Positions 16,678 to 25,746 of a stretch of 62,287 nt of DNA are shown one piece after another; position 1 is the first letter of the stretch, and every line of letters starts with the position of its first letter. The stretch spans positions 1-62,287 of the forward strand of contig NZ_KB895558.1 of NCBI RefSeq assembly GCF_000374925.1, in the 5' to 3' direction. The notes under the pieces are model-generated. The model made no database searches. It was not told the origin of the DNA and saw nothing but the letters and a program-made list of their open reading frames with translations. Made by a program: the position numbers and the translations under genes. Origin of the DNA: Arthrobacter sp. 131MFCol6.1. Lineage in GTDB: Bacteria; Actinomycetota; Actinomycetes; Actinomycetales; Micrococcaceae.

Positions 16678-16875
16678 AAAGGGGCAACCAGATGGAGGTC
16701 GCGAGGTCAGCGGGGTTGGGGTTTCGTTGGCGGTTGTGGAGGTGCGGCCGCGAGTTCCCGGCGTCCGAAGACCCCACCCGGCCGCCCCGCCCCTGTCTCA
16801 AACACCGGCGCGGGGTCCATCATGGGAGAGGGCGTTAGCGTTGCGCCCCAGGCGGAATCGGGCGGAGGATTGTCC

Positions 16876-18600
16876 ATGAACCAGAGGGAATCTATCGCGA
16901 CGAGGATCAGCTCGCTGCCTTCGGACCGCCGCTCGCTACTTAGAGCGGTCGGCGTCGGGGCCGCGGGGATAGCGGGCATGCCGCTGCTGGCCGCCTGCAC
17001 GGCCCAAAGTGTCCCCGGCGGTGCCGGAAGTAGTGCCCCTGGCGCCTCCGGTACGCCGTCTCCGTCGCTGCTTCCGGCGCCGGAACCGCAGGTCAAACCG
17101 CTCCTGGACCAAGAGAAGGTCAACGTCGCCTTGGCAAAGCTGGATGGGATGGTCCAGGGCGTGATGGAAAGTACCGGTGTTCCCGGCGTCGCGGTGGCCG
17201 TGGTCTACAAGGACCAAATGGTGTACGCCAAGGGCTTCGGCGTGCGGGAATCGGGCAGACCCGAGACAGTGGACGCCGATACCGTCTTCCAAGTGGCCTC
17301 GGTGTCCAAACCCTTGGCCTCCACGGTGGCGGCCGTGGCCGTGGGCCGCAAGGCCATCTCCTGGACGGAACCGGTGATCAACCACACCCCCGGCTTCGCC
17401 CTGAAAGACCCCTACGTCACGCGGAATGCCACGGTGGCCGACCTGCTGTCACATCAAGGCGGCCTCAGCACGGGGGCGGGCGATCTGTTGGAAGACCTCG
17501 GATTCGACCAGTCCTATATTCTCAGCCACCTCAACCAGCAGCCGCTGGACTCATTCCGGTCGAGCTACAACTACAGCAACTTCGGCTACACGGCTGGTGC
17601 ACAGGCTGTCGCCGATGCCATGAACAAACCTTGGGCAGACCTCGCCGAAGAAGTCTTGTTCAAGCCCCTGGGCATGACCTCCACGAGCTATCGCCACGGT
17701 GACTACCAAAAAGCGACGAACAAGGCTCTGATCCACGTCCCCGCCGGTAACAAGACCTGGGTGGCCAAATACACCCGGGATGCCGACGCCGAAGCACCCG
17801 CCGGCGGGGCCAGCTCCTCCGTGCGCGACGTGGCGCGCTGGATCCGCCTGCAGCTCGCCAACGGCAGCTTTGAGGGAAGCGAGGTTATCGACCCGGACGC
17901 GCTTGGCGTCACGCATATCCCGCATGCCGTCTCGGGCCCACCGGCGACGCCGGGCGCCCGTACCCGCTTCTACGGCTTGGGTTGGAACGTCTCCTACGAC
18001 GACCACGCCCGGCTCATGCTCGGGCACTCGGGAGCCTTCAACCTTGGGGCCGCGACCGCCGTCTCCCTGCTCCCCGGCGAGCAGCTGGGCATTGTGGCCC
18101 TAACGAACGGCCGCCCGCAGGGCATCCCCGAAGCCATCTGCGCCGCATTCCTGGACACGGCCCAGAACGGCGCCCCGACAGTGGACTGGATCGGATTCAC
18201 CTCGGGCGTCTTCCAGAAGATCGATGAGGCGGAGAAGCCAAAAGTCGACTATTCCAAGGCGCCGGCGCAGGCCAAACCGGCGCAGGGCAACGATTTCTAC
18301 GTCGGCAGTTACACGAACTCCTACTATGGCCCGCTCACCGTCTTGGTGGAGAACGACGTGCTGACCCTTGAGCTGGGCCCGGCCGGCAGGACCACCAAGT
18401 TCCCGCTCACTCATTTCGACGGCGACACCTTCAGCTTTGAATCCATCGGCGAGAACGCCAACGGTCTTGCCGGGGCAATCTTCGCCCCCGGCGCGGACGC
18501 TGCCCCTGGTGCGGACGCCGCAGCCGGAGGCAGCACGGCGTCGAGCGTCAGGCTTGATTTCTACGATCAGACCGGGCTGGGCACCTTCATCCGCGGCTGA
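16876..18600 (+). CDS. Serine hydrolase, beta-lactamase class C/DD-peptidase family lipoprotein
   Basis: 574 aa, exported. The N-terminus carries a twin-arginine-like RRSLLRAVG (18-26) and a lipobox LLAAC with Cys41, so a Tat-exported lipoprotein is likely. The PF00144 domain has SVSK (S142 nucleophile and K145), Y233-S-N235 and a late HSG triad (384-386) in place of KTG. A C-terminal lipocalin-like extension (FYVGSYTNSYYGPLTVLVENDVLTLELG, DUF3471-type) follows. Probable esterase or D-amino acid peptidase rather than a resistance beta-lactamase. The ATG at 16876 is preceded by GGAGGA. It stands between the two GIY-YIG paralogues without obvious functional partners. Confidence 0.88.
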   Translation: MNQRESIATRISSLPSDRRSLLRAVGVGAAGIAGMPLLAACTAQSVPGGAGSSAPGASGTPSPSLLPAPEPQVKPLLDQEKVNVALAKLDGMVQGVMESTGVPGVAVAVVYKDQMVYAKGFGVRESGRPETVDADTVFQVASVSKPLASTVAAVAVGRKAISWTEPVINHTPGFALKDPYVTRNATVADLLSHQGGLSTGAGDLLEDLGFDQSYILSHLNQQPLDSFRSSYNYSNFGYTAGAQAVADAMNKPWADLAEEVLFKPLGMTSTSYRHGDYQKATNKALIHVPAGNKTWVAKYTRDADAEAPAGGASSSVRDVARWIRLQLANGSFEGSEVIDPDALGVTHIPHAVSGPPATPGARTRFYGLGWNVSYDDHARLMLGHSGAFNLGAATAVSLLPGEQLGIVALTNGRPQGIPEAICAAFLDTAQNGAPTVDWIGFTSGVFQKIDEAEKPKVDYSKAPAQAKPAQGNDFYVGSYTNSYYGPLTVLVENDVLTLELGPAGRTTKFPLTHFDGDTFSFESIGENANGLAGAIFAPGADAAPGADAAAGGSTASSVRLDFYDQTGLGTFIRG

Positions 18601-18672
18601 GCCCGGACTTCAGTGAGTGAGCTTCTTCCGTAAGCTTCAAAGGAACGCCACGAGCCCCGATCCAAGGAACCC

Positions 18673-19182
18673 ATGCCCATCAACACACAGTCGCTGAAAC
18701 AGGACGGATTCACCGGTTTCCGGCCCCTCCAGGACCTTGACATCAACCGGATCCCGCAGAAGCCCGGGATCTTCGTGGTGCTGCGGCCCGAGGGCTTCCG
18801 GCCGCAGTTCCTGGCCAAGAGCACCGCCGGCATCTTCAAGAAGAAGAACCCCACCCTGACGACGGAAGCTCTCGACGCCGAATGGGTGGACGGCGCCGAT
18901 GTCCTCTTCGTGGGAAAAGCCGGCCCCGGAAGCAAGGGCAACCGCGGACTGCGCCGGCAGATCCAGGAATTCGTCGACTTCGGCGAAGGCAAGCCGCCGG
19001 GCCACTGGGACGGCCGGCTCATCTGGCAGCTCGCCGTGCCCGGGTCCCTGATCATCGCGTGGAAAGAGCTGCCCGTTGAGCAACTCAACGCGGCCGAAGC
19101 CCGGTACCATGCCGCATTCGTCGAAGAATACGGCCGCCTGCCGTACGCCAACTTGGTCCAGGCGCGCGTCAACGGTGCTTAG
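18673..19182 (+). CDS. GIY-YIG-like protein (copy 2, altered motif)
   Basis: 169 aa paralogue of the protein at 14396, co-linear from end to end (GFTGFRPLQDLDINRIPQKP; IQEFVDFGEGKPPGHWDGRL; LNAAEARYHAAFVEEYGRLPYANLVQAR). The motif halves are PGIFVVL and DVLFVGKAG, so both signature tyrosines (GIY, YIG) are replaced by Phe. The basic RGLRRQIQEF helix and the late Glu are kept. This suggests changed or lost nuclease activity. AAGGAA precedes the ATG. Its 3' end overlaps the amidohydrolase gene by 4 bp on the opposite strand. Confidence 0.75.
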   Translation: MPINTQSLKQDGFTGFRPLQDLDINRIPQKPGIFVVLRPEGFRPQFLAKSTAGIFKKKNPTLTTEALDAEWVDGADVLFVGKAGPGSKGNRGLRRQIQEFVDFGEGKPPGHWDGRLIWQLAVPGSLIIAWKELPVEQLNAAEARYHAAFVEEYGRLPYANLVQARVNGA

Positions 19183-20708
19183 CCGCCGTACGTGAACCGC
19201 CCCGCCACCAACGTGGCCGCCACCGGCATCGCCGCAAACTCCGCATCCGACACGGTCAGCGGGTCGCCGTCGAGCACTGCAATATCGGCGGGGTCCCCGA
19301 CCCGGAGACGGCCGCGGCCGCGGGACGAGGACGTGAGGGCCTCCTGCCGCGTGAGGGCCTGCTCGGCATGCCATGGCCCGCGGCCATCCAGCCGGGCCCG
19401 CGCCGTGGCGGCGGACATGGCAATCCACGGGTCCAGCGGGGCCACCGGAGCGTCCGAGCCCAAGGCGAGAGTCGCCCCGGCGGCCAGCAATGAACGGAGC
19501 GGGAAGGACCGGTCCGTGCGCCCCGGCCAGTTCGCCTCGGCGGCGTCCCGGTCATCGAGGGCATGCGCAGGCTGGACGCTCGCGGTCACGCCCAACCGGC
19601 CGAAGCGGGCGAAATCCTCGCTCCGGACAAACTGGGCATGCTCCACCCGTCCGGCGATGCCCGCAGCCTCAAACGCATCCAAGGCGACTTGGTTGGCCGC
19701 GTCGCCAATCGCGTGGACCGCCGGCACAAAACCTGCCTGCCGCGCCCGGACCAGCAGGGCGAGCAGCTCCGCCTCGCTCACCGTCAGCAGCCCGTGGCCG
19801 CCGTTCGGATACGGGTCAACGCAGTACGCTGTGCGGGTATTGAGCGAGCCGTCGATCAACACCTTCAGGGGGCCCACGCTCAGGAGCCCGCCGGCGCCGG
19901 CCACCGACAAACCTGTCCGCAGTCCCTCGGCCACGGCCCGGTCCAGATCCTGCGGATAGACGCCCGCCTCAACCCGCAGGGCCGCGAAGCCGCCGGAGAT
20001 CCTCCGCAGCCAGGCGTCGGGGTTCCACGTCATCTCGAAGTCCACGATCCCGACCACGCCCCGCGCGGCCGCAGCCTGACCTGCCTGCCAGACCCATGGG
20101 TCCACCACCGCATCCGGCAGCTGGCCGAGCTCCCGGGTCAGGTCGAACGCCGGTTCTTCCCGGAGCAGGCCGCCCGCATCCACCGGCACGCCGTACTGTT
20201 GGGCGGCTGCGGAGTTGAGCCAGACACTGTGGAGGTCGTGGCTGATCAGCGCCGTCGGCCGGCCACGCGTCACGCCGTCCAGGAGGTCCAGGCTGGGCAG
20301 GTCCGGCCAGATGGCATCGCGGAATCCGACGCCCACCAGCGTCTGGATGGGACCCGGAGCGCCGGCGCCGTTTCCGGCCCCGGCGCTAGTGTCCCCGGCC
20401 ATATGGGCCCCGACGACGGCGGCCGCCTCGCGCGCCGAACCGGCACCGGAGAGGTCAAGCCGGTTGGAGGCCAGCGCCCACTGCGTCATGTGGACATGCT
20501 CGTCCCACAGCCCAGGAATGACGTAGCGGCCGTCCAGGTCCACCACCCGGGTTGCAGCGGGGAGCGCACTCGAGTCCCGGCGCGACGGGATGATCGCCGA
20601 CACGGCCCCGGCGCGAAGATGAACGTCGAGGCATATTTCCTCCCCGGGGTGCCGCACGGAGGCCAGCACGAGATCCGGGGCGCGGCAGGGATCGAGCGGA
20701 TCAGACAT
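19179..20708 (-). CDS. Amidohydrolase family 3 protein (YtcJ-like)
   Basis: 509 aa metal-dependent hydrolase. Motifs in order: VIPGLWDEHVHMTQ with the metal-binding H-x-H, ALISHDLHSVWLNSAA, VGIVDFEMTW, VGPLKVLIDGSLNTRTA, VPAVHAIGDAANQVALDAF, RVEHAQF and LALGSDAPVAPLDPW. This is the usual order of the amidohydrolase 3/YtcJ group, which includes N-substituted formamide deformylases and exoenzyme regulatory proteins. The substrate cannot be read from the sequence. It ends tail-to-tail with the second GIY-YIG gene. Confidence 0.88.
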   Translation of the reverse strand: MSDPLDPCRAPDLVLASVRHPGEEICLDVHLRAGAVSAIIPSRRDSSALPAATRVVDLDGRYVIPGLWDEHVHMTQWALASNRLDLSGAGSAREAAAVVGAHMAGDTSAGAGNGAGAPGPIQTLVGVGFRDAIWPDLPSLDLLDGVTRGRPTALISHDLHSVWLNSAAAQQYGVPVDAGGLLREEPAFDLTRELGQLPDAVVDPWVWQAGQAAAARGVVGIVDFEMTWNPDAWLRRISGGFAALRVEAGVYPQDLDRAVAEGLRTGLSVAGAGGLLSVGPLKVLIDGSLNTRTAYCVDPYPNGGHGLLTVSEAELLALLVRARQAGFVPAVHAIGDAANQVALDAFEAAGIAGRVEHAQFVRSEDFARFGRLGVTASVQPAHALDDRDAAEANWPGRTDRSFPLRSLLAAGATLALGSDAPVAPLDPWIAMSAATARARLDGRGPWHAEQALTRQEALTSSSRGRGRLRVGDPADIAVLDGDPLTVSDAEFAAMPVAATLVAGRFTYGG

Positions 20709-20955
20709 AGAACAAGGCTAGGCGTGCCACGCCGCAGGACCCAAAAGGCGCACACGGGACTTTCGCCCCTTACCCCCGCCACGAGCGCCCCCCAAGCTGA
20801 GTGTGTGTGGGGAGGTTGCTGCACGGCCAGTTGGGGGCCGTGTTGAGCGAAGAACCCTTCACGCAATACGGCACGGGTCTCACCGCGAATTGGGGAAGGA
20901 AATGGCGTTTTGCACTTTCCGGCTTCAGCAGGAAAAGGCAGGAGACCACGGCCAC

Positions 20956-21291
20956 ATGAGTATCCATCACCATTCGGGGGACCCTAAACTCAAGGTGCTC
21001 ATCCGCCTGAACGCCGACGCCGAAACAGCTCGGATCGAGGTGCATGGTGTGGTGACCGTAGCCAACGTGCGGGCACTGTATGTCGTTTGCCGCCGCGTCA
21101 CGACCAAGCTTCCCGGGTTCGAACTCGTGCTCGACCTCGCCCATGCCCGGGTGTCGGCCGCCGCGATCGAGGAACTCCGTGAGCGTGCCCGCGCCTCGTT
21201 GCTGTATTCGGGGATCGATGGCACGGAGACTCCGTGCCGTTTGCGCCTCGTGGACCCGCTGGTCATCCTCAAAACCAAGGAGCACGTATGA
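20956..21291 (+). CDS. Small STAS-like domain protein
   Basis: 111 aa beginning MSIHHHSGDPKLKVLIRLN. The pattern ARIEVHGVVTVANVRALYVVCRRV, then GFELVLDLAHARVSAAAIEEL, resembles an anti-anti-sigma-type STAS fold. The phosphorylatable Ser of that family (D-x-S) is replaced by Ala, so a phospho-switch is doubtful. The ATG at 20956 follows CAGGAGAC; the longer frame to 20803 has no good start site. It overlaps the next gene by 4 bp (ATGA), so it is translationally coupled to the zinc dehydrogenase. The preceding 247 bp hold no gene. Confidence 0.6.
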   Translation: MSIHHHSGDPKLKVLIRLNADAETARIEVHGVVTVANVRALYVVCRRVTTKLPGFELVLDLAHARVSAAAIEELRERARASLLYSGIDGTETPCRLRLVDPLVILKTKEHV

Positions 21292-22343
21292 AAGCCCTCG
21301 TCTATGGCGGTCCCGGGGAGAAATCGTGGACCGAGGTCCCTGATCCCACAATCCAGAATCCCAGCGATGTGATCGTCAAAGTGGACACCACCACCATCTG
21401 CGGGACCGATCTGCACATCCTCAAAGGCGATGTTCCCGCGGTGGCCAAGGGCCGCATCCTGGGCCACGAAGGGGTCGGCACCATCACGGAGATCGGTGCG
21501 TCCGTGACCAGCCTCAAGGTCGGGGACCGCGTCATCATTTCGTGCATCAAGTCCTGCGGGCACTGCGCCAACTGCAAGACAGGTCTGTACTCGCACTGCC
21601 TGGGGGAGGAGGGAACCTCTGGCATCGGCTGGGTTTTCGGACATCTAATCGACGGCACGCAGGCCGAGTTCGTCCGCGTCCCCTACGCCGAGAACTCCCT
21701 GCACCTCCTGCCTGAGGGGGTCAGCGACCAACAGGCCGTCATGCTCTCCGACATCCTCCCCACCGGCTTTGAGATCGGCGTGCAGTACGGCCGGGTCAAG
21801 CCCGGCGACACGGTCGCCGTCATCGGCGCGGGCCCCGTGGGACTTGCCGCGATCTCCACCGCCGGCCTCTACGGCGCCGCGACGATCATCGCCGTCGACC
21901 TCGACGCGAACCGGCTTGAGAAATCCCGCGAATTCGGCGCCACCGATGTGGTCCTCTCTTCCGATGCCGACTGGAAGGAGCAGCTCATGCTCCTGACCGA
22001 CGGGCAGGGCGTCGACGTGGCGATCGAGGCCGTCGGCGTCCCGGCGACCTTCACGATGTGCACCGACATCGTGCGTCCCGGTGGCACCGTTGCCAACGTG
22101 GGCGTGCACGGCAAAGCCGTGGAACTGCACGTCGAAGACCTCTGGATCCGGAACATCAACATCAGCATGGGCCTGGTCAACACCAACACCACCCCCATGC
22201 TGCTCAAGCTCGTGGCACAGCAAAAGATCCCCGCGGACAGTTTCGCCACCCACCACTTCACCTTCGACGAGTTCATGGAGGCGTACGACACTTTCGCCCG
22301 CGCCGCGGAGACGAAGGCCCTCAAAGTCGTCATCACGGCATGA
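21288..22343 (+). CDS. Zinc-dependent alcohol dehydrogenase family protein
   Basis: 351 aa medium-chain dehydrogenase. Catalytic zinc ligands C38 (TTTICGTDLHILKGD) and H60 (GHEGVGT). The second-zinc cluster SCGHCANCKTGLYSHC has four cysteines. Cofactor motif VIGAGPVGLAAI, with an acidic residue after the second strand (AVDLDANRL) favouring NAD(H). It resembles the isopropanol/secondary alcohol or sorbitol-type branch (WIRNINISMGLVNTNTTPMLL) and differs from adhP at 713-1732. It is coupled to the small STAS-like gene before it. Substrate unknown. Confidence 0.88.
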   Translation: MKALVYGGPGEKSWTEVPDPTIQNPSDVIVKVDTTTICGTDLHILKGDVPAVAKGRILGHEGVGTITEIGASVTSLKVGDRVIISCIKSCGHCANCKTGLYSHCLGEEGTSGIGWVFGHLIDGTQAEFVRVPYAENSLHLLPEGVSDQQAVMLSDILPTGFEIGVQYGRVKPGDTVAVIGAGPVGLAAISTAGLYGAATIIAVDLDANRLEKSREFGATDVVLSSDADWKEQLMLLTDGQGVDVAIEAVGVPATFTMCTDIVRPGGTVANVGVHGKAVELHVEDLWIRNINISMGLVNTNTTPMLLKLVAQQKIPADSFATHHFTFDEFMEAYDTFARAAETKALKVVITA

Positions 22344-22448
22344 ACGCGTTCGTTGTCCTCCACGCCGGCGGTGCCGGCATCATCGCCGAAGCCAAGCCGT
22401 TCGTGATCTCGCTCGGGCCGTAGCGGCCCGGGCCGCCAGCTTCCGGAA

Positions 22449-22470
22449 GCCACGCCCGGCCGGGCGTGGC
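22449..22470. terminator. Perfect 22-nt palindrome between dehydrogenase and DUF4389 gene
   Basis: Each 11-nt arm is GCCACGCCCGG or its complement. It lies about 105 nt after the dehydrogenase stop and 28 nt before the next start. Without loop or U-tract it may be a weak terminator, an attenuator or a protein-binding dyad. Confidence 0.4.
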
Positions 22471-22498
22471 AAACGGACCATCTGAAAGGACGGCGGCC

Positions 22499-24196
22499 AT
22501 GAAAGCAGGCCGGATTGTCATGCTGGTGATCGGCTCGCTGTGCGCGCTGGTCGGTTTGGGATTGTTGGCGGGCGCCGGCTTTGCGGGCTGGGTAAACTAC
22601 CAGCAACGCGACGGCAGGTACTTCATCACGCCGTCGGCGCCGTTTTCAGGCAATTCCTACGCGCTAACGACCCCCCGGCTGGACCTCATGACCGGCGGCG
22701 GGGTGGACGACGGCGTTCCAGTGGACTTTGCGGGCAGCGTGCTGCTCCGCGGTTCCTCCACCGATCCCGGCAAGGAAATCTTCATCGGAATTGCCCCGCG
22801 GGCCGACGTCGCGACGTACCTGGCCGGTGTCCGGCGCACCGAAATCGTCGACGTCAGGTTCAACCCCTTCCATGCGCAGTACCGCGAAGTGGCCGGTTCC
22901 CAAATCCCGTCCAATCCGGCACAGCAGACCTTCTGGGCCGCGACTGCCACGGGCCCGGGGGAACAGGAACTGACCTGGGACCTCCGCTCCGGAGCCTGGG
23001 CAGTGGTGGTCATGAATGCCGACGCGACCTCTCCGGTGAGCGTGAATCTGCAGGCCGGGGCGCGCACCGATCTGCTCCTGCCGGTGTTCATTGGTCTGCT
23101 GGTCGGCGGCCTTGTGATGCTGCTGATCGGGGTGCCCCTGATCGTGCTGGGCGCCGTTGGACTCGGCCGTGGCGGCCCGGGCAAAGGCGGGACGGGCAGC
23201 GGTGTCCCTCCCGGCTACCTGCCGGCCCAGCCGGGCCAGCCCGGTCAGCCGTATCCCGCGGGTCCCTACCCGCCCAGGGCCACCCCGGGCCAGCAGAACA
23301 GTGCTGCCCCGCCGGGTGCCGTAGCGGCCTACGCTGCCCCGCCGGGGACTCCGTATCCGGTGGCGCCGGGTGCGACGACCCCATACGTCTACCCCGCCCG
23401 CCTCCACGGCTACCTCGACCCGAACCTGTCACGGTGGAAGTGGCTCGTGAAGTGGTTCCTGGCCATCCCGCACTACTTCGTCCTGTTCATCCTCTGGTTC
23501 GCCTTCGGAGTGGTCACGATCGTGGCGTGGTTCGCGATCCTGTTCACGGGGCGCTACCCGCGCTCGCTGTTCAATTTCAATGTCGGCGTGATCCGCTGGA
23601 ACTGGCGCGTGGCCTTCTACGCCTTCAGCGCGATCGGCACGGACGTCTATCCCCCCTTCACGCTGGCCCGCACCGATTACCCGGCGGACTTCGACGTCGA
23701 CTATCCCGAACGGCTGTCCCGCGGCCTGGTGCTGGTGAAATCGTGGCTGCTGGCCATTCCGCAGCTGCTGATTATCAGCCTGCTGACGGGGACCGCGAGG
23801 ACGTGGGAGTACCGGAACGGCGAGTGGGTGCAGCATGGAGTGGGCATCTCTCTCCTGGGGCTGCTGGTCCTCATTGCCGGCGTGATCCTGTTATTCACGG
23901 GCCAATACCGGCAGGGGCTCTTCGACCTCCTGCTCGGCCTGAACCGCTGGATCCACCGCGTCATGGCCTACGTCGCCCTCATGCGCGACGAATATCCGCC
24001 GTTCCACCTCGATATGGGTCCGGTCGATCCGGGCGAGCTGCCGGTGCCTACATACGCCGGACCCGGCCCCGCGGTCGGGCCAGGCCCCGCAGGACCCGGC
24101 CCCGCGGTCGGACCAGGACCCGCCGCCGGGCCTGCCGGACCCGGATCCGCCGGGCCTGGACCAGCCGCCGGACCCGGAGGGCCGCCCAGAAGCTAA
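22499..24196 (+). CDS. DUF4389 membrane protein
   Basis: 565 aa. It has an N-terminal helix (VMLVIGSLCALVGLGLLAGAGFAGW), an extracytoplasmic region of about 150 aa, and another helix (LPVFIGLLVGGLVMLLIGVPLIVLG). A Pro/Gly/Ala linker comes next, then two DUF4389-type units, each with WLVKWFLAIPHYFVLFILW or LVKSWLLAIPQLLIISLL followed by FTGRYPRSLFNFNVGVIRWNWR or FTGQYRQGLFDLLLGLNRW. The last 60 residues are Gly-Pro-Ala repeats. The ATG at 22499 is preceded by AAAGGA. Function of the family is unknown. The Gly/Pro-rich ends make a second frame open over most of the gene; that frame is spurious. Confidence 0.85.
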   Translation: MKAGRIVMLVIGSLCALVGLGLLAGAGFAGWVNYQQRDGRYFITPSAPFSGNSYALTTPRLDLMTGGGVDDGVPVDFAGSVLLRGSSTDPGKEIFIGIAPRADVATYLAGVRRTEIVDVRFNPFHAQYREVAGSQIPSNPAQQTFWAATATGPGEQELTWDLRSGAWAVVVMNADATSPVSVNLQAGARTDLLLPVFIGLLVGGLVMLLIGVPLIVLGAVGLGRGGPGKGGTGSGVPPGYLPAQPGQPGQPYPAGPYPPRATPGQQNSAAPPGAVAAYAAPPGTPYPVAPGATTPYVYPARLHGYLDPNLSRWKWLVKWFLAIPHYFVLFILWFAFGVVTIVAWFAILFTGRYPRSLFNFNVGVIRWNWRVAFYAFSAIGTDVYPPFTLARTDYPADFDVDYPERLSRGLVLVKSWLLAIPQLLIISLLTGTARTWEYRNGEWVQHGVGISLLGLLVLIAGVILLFTGQYRQGLFDLLLGLNRWIHRVMAYVALMRDEYPPFHLDMGPVDPGELPVPTYAGPGPAVGPGPAGPGPAVGPGPAAGPAGPGSAGPGPAAGPGGPPRS

Positions 24197-24287
24197 TGCC
24201 GCGCTGCTCCCGGTCCTCTTGCCACCGGCCCGCCGCAAGAACATAGTTGAGGGAATTCACGTACTCCGCGGCACAAGGCAGGCGACC

Positions 24288-25067
24288 ATGGTGAACATCG
24301 GGATTCCTGAAAGCGGCTTGCTTCACGGCAAGACCGCCCTGATCTACGGCGGCGGCGGAGCGGTCGGCGGGGCGGTGGCAAGGGCTTTCGCGGCCGACGG
24401 CGCCACGGTGCACATTGCCGGGAGGACGGAATCACGGCTGGAAAAAGTTGCCAATGACATTCGCGAGGCAGGCGGCACCGCCGAAACCGCCGTCGTCGAT
24501 GCCCTGGACGAAGAGCAGGTGGATGCCTTCGTAAGCCGGGTGGCGAAGAAGACCAAGAGGATCGACATCTCCTTCAACGTGATCTCGTTCGGCGACGTCC
24601 AGCAGCCACTCATGGAAATTGATGTGGATGACTTCACCCAGCCCATCACCCTGGCCGCGCGGACGCACTTCCTGACCACCCGCGCGGCCGCCGCCTACAT
24701 GGTTAAGCAGCGCTCCGGCGTCGTGCTCATGTTCGGGGGCTCGGGGCCGCAGACGATCCCCGGCCTGGGCGGTTTCAAGGTGGCGCTCGACGCGATGGAG
24801 GGGCTGCGCCGGCAGTGGGCCCTGGAACTGGGAAAACACGGCATCAGGGTGGTCACCATGGTCACCGGCGGCATTATCGAAACCATCCCGTGGCAGGCCG
24901 AGGGCCGCGAGGAGATCGTGGTGGAGATTGCCAGGGCCGCGCACCTGAACCGCACGGCCACGCTGGCGGATGTCGGTAACGTGGCATCCTTCATCGTCTC
25001 GGACAAGGCGGCGGCCATCACGGACGCGACCGTCAACATCTCCGCCGGCGCGATCGTGGACTACTGA
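24288..25067 (+). CDS. SDR-family oxidoreductase lacking the usual active-site tyrosine
   Basis: 259 aa Rossmann protein. The cofactor motif is ALIYGGGGAVGGAVARAF (a variant of TGxxxGxG) and IAGRTESRLEKVANDI fits NADP or NAD use. The usual N-N-A-G is replaced by NVISFG. In the active-site segment, FGGSGPQTIPGLGGFKVALDAM keeps a Ser and a Lys but shows no Tyr four residues before the Lys. So activity by the classic S-Y-K mechanism is doubtful; an enoyl-reductase-like or non-catalytic role is possible. The start at 24288 was chosen for the AGGCAGG site upstream. It ends 4 bp from the convergent GntR gene. Confidence 0.8.
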   Translation: MVNIGIPESGLLHGKTALIYGGGGAVGGAVARAFAADGATVHIAGRTESRLEKVANDIREAGGTAETAVVDALDEEQVDAFVSRVAKKTKRIDISFNVISFGDVQQPLMEIDVDDFTQPITLAARTHFLTTRAAAAYMVKQRSGVVLMFGGSGPQTIPGLGGFKVALDAMEGLRRQWALELGKHGIRVVTMVTGGIIETIPWQAEGREEIVVEIARAAHLNRTATLADVGNVASFIVSDKAAAITDATVNISAGAIVDY

Positions 25068-25071
25068 CCGC

Positions 25072-25731
25072 TTAGGCCACCAGGTTGGCTGCGGCGACGT
25101 CCATGTGCTCGAGGACCGTCGTGCGGGCCAGTGTCGCGTTGCCGGTCTCGATCGCGGCGACGATGTCGTGGTGCCGGTCCACGCTCATGTTCTTGACGGC
25201 CCTCTCGATCCCGGCAAACATGATGGACATCCGAATGGAGCCCTCAAGCGACTCCCAGGAGTGCAGCAGGGTCTCGTTTCCGGTGAGCCGGCACAGTGTC
25301 CGGTGGAACTCCAGATCGGATTCAATCCGTTCCTCCAGGCTGGCCTCGGCGGCCGCGGCCATGGCATCGACGGCCGAGCGCAGGGACGTAATCACGGAGG
25401 CCCGGTCCGGCAACTCACACAGCGTCCGGACCGCAAGCGATTCGAGCGCGGCCCGGACGGCGAAGATGTCCCGGATTTCCTTGCCGTCCAGGTGCCGCAC
25501 GGACAGCCTGCCGCGCGGTCCGGCCGACAGGAGTCCTTCCTGCTCCAGCTGACGCAGGGCCTCGCGCAGTGTCCCGCGGCTGATCTGGAGCATGTCGGAG
25601 AGTTCGGTCTCCACCAGATGCCGCCCCGGCTCCAGCTCTCCGCTCGTGATGGCCGTGCGCAGGGCGGATAGCGCCTGCTCGCGGAGGCTCTTCTTTTCCA
25701 GTCCGAGAAGCGGGGCTGTTGCTCCGGCCAT
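25072..25731 (-). CDS. GntR-family (FCD) regulator of the sugar/polyol cluster
   Basis: 219 aa. DNA-binding part: LVETELSDMLQISRGTLREALRQLEQEGLLSAGPRGRLSVR. FCD ligand-binding part: VRAALESLAVRTLCEL; ESDLEFHRTLCRLTGNETLLHSW; DRHHDIVAAIETGNATLARTTVLEHM, with the D/H metal site pattern. It lies at the end of the transketolase-MFS run and is read in the same direction, from its own promoter carrying repeated TCAACTG elements. Similar elements stand between the transporter and isomerase genes, so it probably represses the whole cluster and is released by a pathway sugar or sugar phosphate. Confidence 0.9.
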   Translation of the reverse strand: MAGATAPLLGLEKKSLREQALSALRTAITSGELEPGRHLVETELSDMLQISRGTLREALRQLEQEGLLSAGPRGRLSVRHLDGKEIRDIFAVRAALESLAVRTLCELPDRASVITSLRSAVDAMAAAAEASLEERIESDLEFHRTLCRLTGNETLLHSWESLEGSIRMSIMFAGIERAVKNMSVDRHHDIVAAIETGNATLARTTVLEHMDVAAANLVA

Positions 25732-25746
25732 CGTTAGTCCTCACGC

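Noticed and set aside
22540..24246. 568-codon open frame on the plus strand over the DUF4389 gene
   Set aside because: Arg/Pro-rich translation without family features. The overlapping frame from 22499 has membrane helices and conserved blocks; the second frame is open only because of high GC.
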